Shown here: piece after piece, positions 44,903 through 56,395 of the stretch
Layout of the letters: each line of letters starts with the position of its first letter
Numbering within the stretch: the stretch's first letter is position 1
Origin: Talaromyces rugulosus
Lineage: Eukaryota; Ascomycota; Eurotiomycetes; Eurotiales; Trichocomaceae
Assembly: GCF_013368755.1 (NCBI RefSeq)
Contig: NC_049562.1
Span: 5,828,001-5,892,000 of the forward strand
Direction of reading: 5' to 3'
Length of the DNA stretch: 64,000 nt
The notes under the pieces: model-generated
Databases searched by the model: none
Told to the model about the DNA's origin: nothing
What the model saw: only the letters and a program-made list of their open reading frames with translations
Translations under genes and position numbers: made by a program

Positions 44903-46769
44903 TCAACCGCTGCGTCCAGGCTTGCGTCCAGGCCTGCGTTTCAGCATCGCCACAGCAGTGAGGAAACAGATCGACCCTACAAAGAGCCCTCCTGCAGACA
45001 GGAGATCAGCAGACCAGAATCGCCCGCCGTAGTAATCAAGAAGACACCCGGCAGCTACGCTTCCGATCACGGCTCCGAGGCCCATTGCTAAGAAGAAGAA
45101 AAGCACCTTGTATCGCATTACCTTGGCCTTGCTTGCATCATGCCTCTTGTTATAACCAGCGTACGTGAGCTGGCAAGTCATATGAATGCTATCGACCGCT
45201 GCAGAGTAGAACCCGTAGAAACAAACAAACATCTTCAACCCTGCGTTCTGATCGGCTCCGATCCAAGTGAAGACCGTTTGAGACGTGCACAGGATCGCAA
45301 AAGTAAGGACGCCGAGTTGGTCACTTACGACGCGTTTCAAGATCGTGGATATCACGATACCAAATACATGGCATGCGCACATTTCTACCACCAAAAGCAT
45401 CGAGTCCGCGGGGTGCTGATGTGCCGCATGTACGCCATAGACGACAATCTACCGGGAAATTGTAAGCAAGGACGATCTATGAAAGGGAGAGATTCGGCGA
45501 AACTCACAAAATGATACCCGTAGTACAGACTGCTGAAAGCAAAAAACAGGCCTGCAAGGTGGATTAGTTTAGTTGCTCCCCGCGCTGTTCATGGAAAATC
45601 ATAGCAAAGCCTACCAAAGATAGCAAAAGTATAGGAAGGGCCCTTATTCTCGGTTGATTCCTGTCCTTCCGTAGACTGCCCACTTATAATATCCTCGAAT
45701 ATCAGTATTTTCGACAATGACGATTTCTCTCGGCGTGATGGTTCTTCTCGGCCTGTTCTCTGCTGTTCTACGTCTTCTGAATTGCTTCTCTTAGTGGCAG
45801 GGGAAAGGAATAGGGACGGGATCAACGTCCCAGCACCACAGAAGGCGATAACTAGGTCAACAGTTAGCCTAGAACTAGAAAGAAACAATTTCCTTTCATC
45901 CATATATATATACTGACTTCGTAAACCCCATTGGAAATGCACAGTGGAAAGGCAGGTTCTTAAAATAGCCGTGTAAATAAGTCCACCTAAATCGGTTCGG
46001 TAAAGATGAACGTAAATATGTATGAGGATTGGTGGGCACTCACCAAGACCAGCTCCAATACGAATGACTGCTGCCCATATCACTGGATTGTCGTAAAAGT
46101 CTTCATCAAGGGTGATAATGCTTAGACTGTAAAGTATACCATCGGTGATCCCGAGTAAAATACCGTGGAGAAATACAAGGGTCGTGCTAGAAGTCAAACT
46201 AGCGATCCCCAGGAGGAGGGCACTGCGAAAGCAGACCCCAAATGTGACGGCCACCGCCGTCTTCGCTCCACTGAGCTTTCTGGATTTCAACATATCCAAT
46301 ATCAGTTTTGCCGCCGGGAACGAGGCCAAGAGAGCAGCAGTATACAGCGAGCCAATCCAGGAAAGTTTGAAGTAGGTTGTGGGAGAGGATATCTGAATAT
46401 CCCTGTATCCGTACATGACAGCACCGTAGGCCTATTTCACATTAGTATCTAATTCGAATTGCTGGGCAGTAGTTGGCAAACAAACCAAATTCAAGCCCCT
46501 GAAATCCAGTGTTTTGTTAGCAACTCATATCGACAACCATAGTTCAGCCGGCCTTACTTGATATTAAACGAAGCAAAAAATGGGAAAAGAAACTTTAGCA
46601 TATAGAATGATCGGGGGTTGGCAAAGCCCCGTGTCGTTCCCCGTGTCGTTGTCCCCGTATCGCCAGCTCCCCGTCTCGCCGTCGATGTCTCGGGCGCGCT
46701 GGAATAGGCATTTTCGACAGAACTTTCGCTAATGCTTCCGCTAGACCTTCGTCGATGTTGTTGGCTCAT
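44903..46769 (-). CDS. MFS-type transporter, monocarboxylate-transporter-like
   Basis: Multi-pass membrane carrier. The start MSQQHRRRSSGSISESSVEN gives a Ser/Thr-rich cytosolic tail. Hydrophobic helices follow: FYMLKFLFPFFASFNI, LSWIGSLYTAALLASFPAAK, FRSALLLGIASL, VFLHGILLGITDGILYSLSI, VIWAAVIRIGAGLG, then a central cytosolic loop rich in Glu/Arg/Ser, then further helices ending FVGSICFLTAVAMLKRRPGR. The WIGSLYTAALL pattern in the first helices is reminiscent of the MCT branch of the MFS. Several introns (for example at about 46500-46560 and about 45995-46043) were only roughly placed, and the exons between 45400 and 45900 are uncertain. Substrate unknown. Confidence 0.7.
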
Positions 46770-47739
46770 GGTCGATGTATCAATACAGCTAGTTTCGAGT
46801 TTCTGAAGTAGAATCCGGCTTTCCTAGAGTTGTAATTTGAAAGAGAAGTCAGAGGGAGAGCCCCAAGTTTTATCAATGAAGATTGACTCATCCCTCCCAA
46901 TTCCACCGTGTGGTTAAACAGTCATTGGGATGGGATGTCCATGACTGGTCCAGCGATTTGGAACAGATGCTTCTTCCATGACTCCTCGATTTTGGCGACA
47001 ATGTGTCACGACTCTTGTCATCACTATGCTATCCTCCATGCGCGTCAACACCGACTTCAAGATCGGATGAACCTAGTCACAAGAAACCTTGTCGAAGGAA
47101 GTCGACCTTGACGAGTTGTGAAAACACATTTATCTCGAAGCCAGTAAAGGTTTGAATAATCCCATATCGATATGTATGGTGGATTGAGCTAAACGCTCGC
47201 CGGAGAAAAGAAAAGTCAAGAAAGTTCAACATTTATGTCAAGAGATTCTTTAGATGGGATGAAGTTGATACTGTGTCGCCTCCGGTGGTGGTGGATGGAA
47301 ACAGGAAGGAACGGCCCCGTCTCCCAACACTTAACCTGCGTGAACTTTTATCTTCATCTCATCTTCACCACAATGCCGAGAATTATTCTGCATTTACTGA
47401 TCATTAAAAAAAAAGCTCTTCTTGCAGATGGTGAAACGCCGATGCAAGGCTAACTCGGCTTGAAAGCCACTTCGACCCAGAACCGCTCGCGCAGCCTATG
47501 ATCGACCCTAAATACGCGCCAGACCCCTGCATCCTGGCCTAGCGCTTCATACTCACCAACCATCGTCAAGGACTTGCATCCGGTCAAAGATACGTGCATT
47601 TGTTCTTTTGCTAGCACAGCCTTGTTTATAATCGCAGCCATGGCCAGGCTGATTTTGTTAAAGGAGTCGTCCCCCTCTCAAACCCGGACAGCGCGCCATT
47701 TAGGCTTCAATCCAAATCTGTTGGCGATGTCACAAGATA
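46770..47739. promoter_or_regulatory. Divergent intergenic, transporter / membrane ankyrin protein
   Basis: About 970 bp between the two start codons. Short frames are present but none is convincing. An alternative upstream start for the ankyrin gene was considered and not used. Confidence 0.4.
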
Positions 47740-50700
47740 ATGACGACGCACTATACACCGCTATACGTGCTCTTCATTTTCGTCACCTGCGTCTCAGCAG
47801 AGGGCTGGGATGATTTTGCAAATAATCTTGCCACCGACTTGGTACGCCCACGAATGTGCCAGCAGAAAAAGAACACCCAGACTCACATTACTCATTAGGC
47901 ACCGTTAATTACACTTTTCGGAGAGCAAATTACCAGGCAGTGCCTTTCCGAGTCGATTTCGGCTCTCGACGACTTCATCTTTGCTCTAGCCCCGCTAGGC
48001 GTCCTGACAGCTGTGGTGTCCGTGATCCGCGTCCGTGGTAATTCGACCGTTCGGGCTTTCATAGGCAGAGCCCAAGAAGACCCTGGAGCTGCTGAGAGGG
48101 AGCTTCTCTCGTGTGTGTCAGATTCAACAGCCGAGATTTTCAGCAACTCCGGTGTTGCGAGGATCACAGGAAACCCAAAAATCTTAGAAGTACTCGTGGA
48201 TGAAAATCCCGATACCGATGAGAATGTCAGTATTCAAAAAGTTAGTGAGGGTGTTGGCAAAGACTGGCCACCTGACTTGGATGATGACATCCGATTGCCA
48301 AATCTGTCCTTAAACAAGGGGATAAGGAGGCGAGCTCCTTTTTGGTTTCATTTGTCTGCTGCTTTTGGCGTCGGTCTGCAGGGTGGTGCGTATTTCCCCT
48401 CCCTTTTCAACCAAAGTAGCCTGAACTAAGAAAATACAGGGGTCATTGTTTTTGCTGGTCTCACAGTCTTTCGCTGGCCATATGTCTTTCAGAAAGATGG
48501 CCATGCTGTAGATGGCTATGCATTTCCTATGTTTGTCGTCGGTACTTTTATCCTTACCCTAGGCATGTTTTTTTGTGCCCTCGCCGTCGAAACTTCTTCC
48601 AAAAAACATGTTATTCCCTTGCCAGACGACAGCAGAGTCTACTGGGTTCAGCCAGGGAACCAGATGGTGGGCGATCAAGTATTTCCTCCTTTTGTTGGTT
48701 GCACCAAAAAGGGGGCTCGTCTCATCCGCTCAGTAAAACATCATTCGCCAACCGAAATTTTGAACTATGGAAAAGAATTATCCCTTCTCTCCATAGTAAT
48801 GCTTGCAATGGTCGGATTTGTGATGCAATTCATTGGTCTGCGCGGCTTGCATTCTTCCATAACTCTGGCTCAATTAGGCTCCACCATGATAATGACTCTG
48901 GTAAGGACCAGTCTTCGTGCCCAGAGAATGCATGAAGGTGATAATATGTTGGAGAATGATGAGACATTGGTTTTAAGTGGGGGTCACGAATTAGACTGGC
49001 TCACATTTTCTCTCATGAAGATCCAGTCATTTCGAGTTTGCCCAATGGCCAGCACTGAAATGTATGTGTACGCCCTAAGGAGTGATAGAGATGGCAGTTA
49101 ATGAGAGAGAATAGACAGGGCCCTGAAGAGCCGTCACAGCTTGCACAAGAGTGTGTAGAAAAACGCAGAACATTGCGACGCCTCACCAGTGCAAACTGGG
49201 ACGAGACGCCAATACGAAAAATGGCAATTAAACTAGCACAAGCCACTCATGATTTGATGAACCTCGTGCATTTATGGACAGATGGCAGAGTTTCAATTAT
49301 TAATGTCAACATTCCGATTGAAGTTCGAGATGAAACTCTCTCTGGAAAAATACGCAACGATTGGAAGATAACCCTATCCATTGGCGACAAACAAAATTCT
49401 CATGCAAAATCGTGGGAGGCCATACTTGGGCTTTACGTATGGTCTATTAAGCGAGCTAATCACGACCTAGGAGAAGTGCCTCATGACCTCTTTTTTAGGA
49501 TCTTCCAAATGAAGAATAAGAATCCCCACCAAACACGTCTACTATTACAGAAATGGTCCAACAACGCTCAGATAATCGATCGGAACCAGGAACCAGTTAA
49601 TGCTCTCAGGGATTGTCAGACATTTGGCCATTCAAATATTCAATCTAGGCCGCAACCCGGATTTTATGGGGTGCCAGTCACAGTGCCCTCAAGTCTCGAT
49701 ATGCTTGCAGCTCAAGACATTTACACGCACATTCTATTATCGGTTTTAACCGACTTGACAAGTATTGGTGGCAAGACCTGTGTTTCGGGCAGCGATAAAA
49801 ACAACTTCAGAGTACACAATGATCGTGTCGATAAATTGGCAACAGCATTTCAAAACTCCGGCCTGGGAGATTTTAGTGAAGGTCTTTTATGCATTCTGCC
49901 GGTCCTTTATAGTCGAAAACTGCTACCTGACATTTCAACCGATTCTCTCGAAGTGCGTCAACAGCTGGAAGATTTTGTCAGGGAACAAGATCATTACAGG
50001 GCTTTCACTATGAGCGAATGGTTGTGCTGCTTGGATGATCATGGAAATGTCGAGAGTTCGCTGATCGAATACGGATTTCTATGTTTACGCGGTCTCATGA
50101 ATCCAGATTTCGGAATGAGGAGGCTTTCTATTGAACGAATCGTGGACGTTGTGAATTCAACACACGACGGACATTCCCTCACATTCGAATCTACGTATTT
50201 GAGTCGTGTTGCCAGTATTCCTTCGCTCGAATGGTGGGAAAAGTTTCGGAATGAGATGCATTGTATGGCAACGTGCATAAGTCAATACCAAGTCAAATAC
50301 AACCCGGAAGAGCGAACCATGCAATCCCTAGGTGAAATGGAAAGACAACTCAGCCTAGTATCGCCAAACAATAGAATATATCACAATTTAGCGGCAGCTG
50401 CAGAGTGTCATACTGCTTTTCTTGATCTGTGGTTTGGCTTAGGCGGCTGGGTTACGTCGAATAACAGCGGCTTTTCGTATCACGGGGTCCTCGACTGCCT
50501 TATACGACACAATTACAAGAACATTCTTGAGTGGCTCATTATGCGAGTTATCAACGAAGCATCGTCGGGTTCCAGCGAGGAGGAAATAGCTGGAATGATG
50601 ATCTATGCTGCTGGCAAAGAATATACTGACGTCATCCAAATGCTGTCTCGCCATAGTGAAAAGGAACATGTTCGAGATGATATAGTCTTGATTCTAGCGT

Positions 50701-51272
50701 CACAGGGAGACGTACAAACTCTCGAGATGCTCTTCGACTCTTGGAATGGCGACACTCTGATGAAGGTCCGCGAAATAGCCTTACTTCGCGCAGCTGAGAA
50801 AAAGCAGCGATCAGTGATTGAAATTAATCTTCAAAGGGGGGTTGATGTTGACGCATGTGGCGAAGACGGGGAAACTGCTTTATTGAAAGTCGCGGCCCAA
50901 GGCGATATCAACAGTGTCACTCTACTTCTTGCAGGTGGAGCTGCACTAGAGAAACGCGATCCCGATCAGAACACTGCTCTAATAGTTGCTGCAACGAGGG
51001 GTCATGTGGCGGTAGTTGAGCTTCTTGTTGAAAACGGAGCTGATATTAATACCATTGGAAATAGAGGTAGAACAGCATTGATCGCTGCGGTTCGGATACG
51101 GAGTCTCCCCACACTACAGTATCTCTTATCCCGAAAAGCTGATATTCACATACAAGACCATGACCAGTCAACTGCTCTGGACGAGGCTACATACGCAGGT
51201 TGGAACGGTCCTTGGTTAGAAGGCTGCGCCCTGTTAGAAAGGGCGGGAGCAATTCATAAAATGAATAGATAG
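47740..51272 (+). CDS. Multi-pass membrane protein with C-terminal ankyrin repeats
   Basis: Four exons join in phase: 47740-47841, 47899-48385, 48440-49061 and 49115-51272, giving 1122 residues. The first 20 residues (MTTHYTPLYVLFIFVTCVSA) are a signal peptide. Membrane helices are seen at FALAPLGVLTAVVSVIRV, around FWFHLSAAFGVGLQGGVIVF, FPMFVVGTFILTLGMFFCAL and LLSIVMLAMVGFVMQFIGLR. Between them is a soluble segment with the family-typical RAFIGRAQEDPGAAERELLS. A long helical region without known domain (about residues 400-960) follows. It ends in three to four ankyrin repeats (DGETALLKVAAQGDINSVTL, NTALIVAATRGHVAVVELLV, GRTALIAAVRIRSLPTLQYL, STALDEATYAGW). I recognise this as an expanded lineage-specific family in filamentous ascomycetes with no known function. 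Intron 3 is a 53-nt GTATGT...AATAG intron that removes an apparent frame break. A role as a membrane sensor is inference. Confidence 0.8.
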
Positions 51273-51408
51273 ATGGAACATTTTGGCGTGGTCAATTTGT
51301 ATTATCTTGAAAGACACACTAGTAATATATATACGAAGAAGACTTGTAGGTTTTAGAACGCAGAAAAATAAATGATAGCAAAAATGGGCATTTGAAAGGT
51401 CTTTTTCT

Positions 51409-52817
51409 TCATCCACTTGCAGTGCTTGCCCCAATATGCACTGCAAAAGCATTCACATTCCTTGTCTGCATGTAGACAGTGCCAGGCCCTCTGAATTTAC
51501 AAGCAAGGCCTTCTCCTGAACTGAAGCTTGATATGACACCACCTGACGCGACACGTTCCATTTTATATTCACAGTTCCAAGCCACCAAGTGGCCATTGTC
51601 GATGAAATAATCCTCACCTTCCACAAGCTACATGAGTGTCAGTGACAATCAACTTTTTTGAACCAAGATTAGGGAAAACTCACGTCTTTCTTGACTATAG
51701 CACCAAAACTTTGCAACCACAGCAAACCATTGCCGCTGACTTTGTAGGTAAACATTCCTTCGCCAGAGAACATGGATTTAGAGAGACTCTGCGCTTGATA
51801 CTTCTTCTTGACACCACTAGTCGAGGCGAGGAAAGCGTCACGTCCAACTCTCCACTCCCCGTCATCGCTCAAACGAAGTGTGGTAATGTCTCCGAGAATC
51901 GACGGGCCAAAGAGTACCTCTCCGGGTCCAGTATAAGTGGAATGGGCCATTTCACCCCCCACAACAAACTTTTTCAGTGAAAAAGAAAAGTTTCCTTTGA
52001 GGGTGATACTGGGTGACATGGCAATCATGACACCTATTTGCCTTATATTAGCTTGCCGTCTTTCTCAACATTCCGGGAAAAAATGTCATACCCGGCCTTG
52101 CTTCCAACGGCGCGCCCATTGCCAGCTGGAACGTGATAATCGTGTTGGTACTACGATGACTGATCCTGTAGCTCCCACCATTGAACGTGCCAACATCATC
52201 CGCCGCCGCCGACTGAGCACCCTTAAACTGTCCAGCAGTCGGCGCACCCCCGGGCATCAACTCCATACGCAACCCGGCCGTTGGGGGAGGCGACATTGGC
52301 GGCGGAGATATCGGCATCTTGTGCTCCTGCGCAGCCGCGGCCATGGCCGCTTGATGTGCAGCGATATTCCCACCATTATGCGCATCAAATCGTGGTGGAG
52401 GACTTGTTGTCGACGGGCGGCGGCCATTACTCGGTGGAGGCGGATATTGTGCTGGAGTTGAAGAGCTCGGAGGGCGAGGATAGTGGTAATTCGGGGGAGG
52501 AAAACCAGGCGAAGCCTGCGGAGGAGGAGGGAAGCCTGGTGATGCAAGAGGAGGAGGAGGAAATGCTGCTTTTTTTTTGTTTATGTTAGTTTAGACGCTC
52601 TTTTCTTCATCTTTTTGGAACTAATACGGATCCGGCGAATGGTCAATAAACACTAAAGACGACGACCGACGTACTTGAAGATCTTGGAGGAGCTATAAAA
52701 AATTGGAAAGACTGGAATCAGCACTGTGCTATTTTGAATAGCAATAAATCAGAGGACAAACGTACGAGGAAATTGCTGCTGGGCTTGAGGAGGAGGTGGA
52801 AAAGATGGCTGAGACAT
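51409..52817 (-). CDS. AIM24-family protein with proline-rich N-terminus
   Basis: DUF/TIGR00266 beta-sandwich family; yeast Aim24 stabilises the MICOS complex, but the family is broad and bacterial members exist. The start [18 protein letters not shown] is followed by an exon of only 18 nt (near 52676-52693) and a strongly Pro-rich region ([20 protein letters not shown] and similar) to about residue 115. The folded domain begins near [20 protein letters not shown] and shows [40 protein letters not shown] and, in the last exon, [20 protein letters not shown] and [11 protein letters not shown]. No mitochondrial presequence is visible, so this is probably a cytosolic relative and not Aim24 itself. 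Confidence 0.88.
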
Positions 52818-53812
52818 TATTGCGTATATAGTGTGCGTATATATATATATATAGGTATAATGATATAGAACAGTTATTCGAAAAAGGGCGCCAGGCCCGT
52901 TCTTTTCCCAATTGTCGTCGTAATCGAATTGTATAGAGTAATCCCTATATAGCGGGGCATAAAACGATAGGGCCAAATCGCAGTTAAGGCCGAAAAAAAA
53001 TGGAATTGCAGTAAATAACCAGGACAGACGCAACAGAAGAAGAAGGCAAAGAAAAAAAAAGAACGATCGCGGTCTCTTGTACAATAATAAGGAATCCCCC
53101 CCATCGGCACAGCTTGCCCAGACACAAGCTGTTAGCATAGTTTCATACCCCTCTTCAAAGTAAGAGAAGCTAATGCGAAATGAAGAAAGTGGGCGCTAAG
53201 ATACGCACTGGGAGAGGCTCGATAAGCAAGCAGAATGGGGCCGTGGGCACGCCGTCCTCGCCTTCAAGGTTGCCATTGGCCGGTCGATTGACGCTGATCA
53301 GTCCTTGGCTAGCAATGGCGACTCTGCAAGTTGGTGTAGCGTCGCTCTCTCAGGCCAATTGCTGCCCGGCCCTCTGGGATTAATACTGGCAGACAACTCG
53401 ACTGTCGGGGGTGTCACCCGAATCACCCGGCAGCGCAGTCTGGAGCTGCAGTAGTAGATTGAGATTATAATTAGAAACCGGTCATCTGCTCTGGGTGTCA
53501 GTGCTAGAAGCCCAAGAAAGCGTTGGCCCATGCAGGGTGGAAAAAACGTTTAAAAGTATGCGCGTTAAGTAATCATATGTCTAATTCCTGCTTACCCTAT
53601 CCCCCCTTTTTAATAATAATAAAATAAGATAGAGAAAAAAACCGCCCATGGCGTTGACATAAAAAGTGAAAATCCTCAAGTCATGCCATCATTTCTCTGC
53701 CATGGTTCGTTCATGTCGACATCATATGAAATAGCACCGAAGTTATAGTAAATCCGGACGAAAAGATAGATTGTAAGTACAGGGAATAAGAAGAATCCAC
53801 CACCAGATGTGT
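52818..53812. other. Intergenic, AIM24-gene promoter
   Basis: About 1 kb. A (TA)n run is near 52839-52853, immediately upstream of the AIM24-family start, and an A-rich run near 53055. No gene is seen. Confidence 0.45.
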
Positions 53813-55048
53813 TTATGCAGCCTTCTTACGGCGTCCGACCTGTCCACGGAAACCGGTCTTGATGGCTGTGACTGATCGTCGGGATCCGCACGAGTTGCAA
53901 GTAACGAAGTAAAGACGGTTCTCTCCCTTGTTGAGCTCGGTGTCGGGGCTTCGGCAAGTCTTGCAGGTGACGTACTCAACTGGATTACTTGTCAGTAGAT
54001 TATCATAAAATCCAATAGGAATCATTCCTCACCGATGTATCGTCGCAAAACGTTCTCAATTTGCTTTTGCTGGAAACGGCCCTTGATGACAAGTCGTCGA
54101 CTACCGTCCACACTGCCACTGGTACCCAATTCGGCGAACAAGAACTGCATGACGTGGTCGTCCGATCGCTTCATGCGCTTGCAGATGTCGGCAATGTTGG
54201 CAAAAATCGTACGACGGTTACCTTCACGCAGGCACTGGGGAGGAGGGATTCTGTAAGATTTCGAACCGCTGGATAGAAGGTCGGGGTGGTGGCTTTGGAT
54301 GAGGGAGAAGAATCGAGAGGCGAGGAGTTGGTAAGGAATAGCCTGTGTGCAGTCCTGTGCCCAGATGCCAGTTCCCTTTTCGAGGTCGCCCTCTGGGAGT
54401 TGATCCACAGCTGCTTCTTTCGTCTCGCCACCTTCCTCTGTGACACCGGCCTCTGCCAGCTTGGCATCGAAGTCTCCAACATCGACCTTCTTGGTCTTCT
54501 TCTTTTTCTTCTTCATCGCACTCAGGTCGAGTTCACCGTCAGCGGCGGGAGCGGCTTCATCGCCTCCCTCGGCATCGCCATCCTCCTTTGCCTTTTTTGT
54601 TTTCTTCTTCTTCGACAGGCCCTTGAAGAGTTCGGTGACTTCGTCAACGTCCTTGTCTGCAAGGTGTTAGTCCATATGATGGCGTGATGCCGAATATCAA
54701 AACGCACCGGCAGTGTGGCTTTCGGCCGTGTTCTTCTCGACGTGAGGCGCCTCTGTGACCTCCCCGTTGGCATCCATGATTGTGGCCCCTTCGCTGAAAG
54801 CTACCGACTTGCGTGGTTTGCGCTCCACTTCTTCCTGCAACACAGAAAGGAAAAGCCCGGTCAGTGACTATATAATTCGACGATGTAGCGAGAGCAGAAA
54901 ATAATATATCCAACCCTTAACTTTAAAAAAGTGCAGGGAAGAGGATGGAGTGGGGACTTGGATAGTGTGAGGGGTTGCAGGGCAGAGAGACAGGTGAAAA
55001 TGTGGGAGGGTTTAGTTTTTGTGTGTGACGTACAGTGGTATCCGCCAT
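53813..55048 (-). CDS. SUI3: Translation initiation factor eIF2 beta
   Basis: Beta subunit of the eIF2 GTPase complex that delivers initiator tRNA; it binds eIF5 and eIF2B through N-terminal Lys blocks. The first exon codes only MADTT (55034-55048). A long intron of about 195 nt follows, then [20 protein letters not shown]. Further introns are at about 54659-54709 and about 53982-54032. Lys-rich blocks [12 protein letters not shown] and [14 protein letters not shown] are present. The core shows [22 protein letters not shown]2-C2 zinc ribbon appears as [18 protein letters not shown] followed by [14 protein letters not shown], and the C-terminus is basic ([10 protein letters not shown]). All four Cys are present. 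Divergent from the Mim2-like gene with 632 bp between. Confidence 0.97.
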
Positions 55049-55680
55049 GGCTGGTCTTGTTTTCCCCCCTGCAATAATGAGTCACCTCAACAGGCTGCAA
55101 TGTGAGCGGATTTTCGCAGTGAGTCACTTTCTGTAGGCAGTTGATACACAAAAATCTTTGGGATGAAGTGCAATGCTGGGGGTGGCAAGCCCCTCGAGAA
55201 ACTTCAAAGAAAAGGTCACGTGAGCCCGTTGACTCATCCGCTGGTTTGGGGCCTGAGGCCGCAACCGTATTCGTATGGTAATACCGTCTTGACCGTATCG
55301 AATACCCGCCTGTCGTCACGTGCACCATCTTACGTCGTCGATCACCAGCTTGTTGCCGAACAACCAAGGGAACTCCGATTCAACCGGGATTATCTGACGG
55401 GCTTGGGGGCGTTGGATCTGGATGTCTCTCTATATGAACCTACACCCTGATACTGCAGTCCAACCACAACAATTCCGACATTCACTGCGACTAATGAGCC
55501 AGCATACTCTTCTTCGGTAGGCAACGGCCGCCATCTACATCTCCAAACGAACCACCGGTTATACGCATCGACGTCTACTGCATAGCTACGATACATTTTT
55601 CGCGAACTCGCATGTTGAGAAACGCTCTCTAGCCTATTCGAACCCCCTCCTCCTCACTGTCACACCCTCCGCTCGCCACA
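55049..55680. promoter_or_regulatory. Divergent promoter, eIF2 beta / Mim2-like
   Basis: About 630 bp between start codons. The stretch before the Mim2-like gene is CT-rich (near 55630-55680). No gene is supported. Confidence 0.45.
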
Positions 55681-56109
55681 ATGACCAGCTCTCAGTCAGA
55701 CAACTCCCTCTCATCGTCAGCTTATATGCTTTCGTCTCACTTCAATTCATACAACTCCATATCCGACGATGACGACGTTGCCTCGTTGCCCTCCGAGACA
55801 TCAACAGAATCGGACTTTTTATCAGACTATGACTATTCAGACGCGGAGGAACAATGGCGGGAAAGCCTACAGCAGCTAGAGCTGCTGCTAACCATGGTCT
55901 TGGTCCCATTCATTGGAAAATATGCCGGGAGGAAGTGCGCATACTGGGGTACGTTTCTTGAGAAATAATTCTTTTAATTTTTTGTATACTAATTATTCTG
56001 CACAGGCTGGACCAAGTTTATGGGATGGAAATATCCTGTTGAATTTGTAACGACAGACAAAACAGCATATCGCGTAACAGGGATATTTAGTGCCGCTGCT
56101 TCTCTTTGA
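55681..56109 (+). CDS. Mitochondrial import protein Mim2-like
   Basis: Outer-membrane protein family that works with Mim1 to insert helical proteins into the mitochondrial outer membrane. Two exons, 55681-55948 and 56006-56109, joined in phase at YWG/WTKFMG, giving 123 residues. Residues 1-60 are Ser/Asp-rich and acidic. EEQWRESLQQLELLLTMVLV starts the single hydrophobic segment that runs to the basic GKYAGRKCAYWG, and WTKFMGWKYPVEFV follows; it ends FSAAASL. The Mim2 name comes from the W-E-S-L-x-Q-L-E-L-L-L plus Y-W-G-W pattern I remember for filamentous fungal members, and I rate it as likely. No presequence is expected. Confidence 0.7.
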
Positions 56110-56395
56110 TGGTAGATTGGCTTGTTTAGGAATTTTCATTTGAAGATGCATGGACACCAGTCCCTTGTTCCGCCTTTAGTCTCCTACCCTAACATAATAG
56201 ATACCAGAATAAGAATAAAAAGAATTTGTACTAAAGGCTGGTTAGTGGCTTGCTATAATTCCTTTCTCTCGAGTGAGAATGCCGAGGAACGTCAGAGCCA
56301 TTTTGACAAAACAAGAAGAAACAAACAAAGCGAGAAAGATAATAAAAAAACAAAAAGAATCCGACCACGACAAAAAAACTCAGAACAATTTCACA

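Noticed and set aside
48529..49101. Apparent frame break separating the membrane part from the ankyrin part
   Set aside because: A 53-nt intron with GTATGT donor and AATAG acceptor (49062-49114) restores the frame, so I treat it as one gene.
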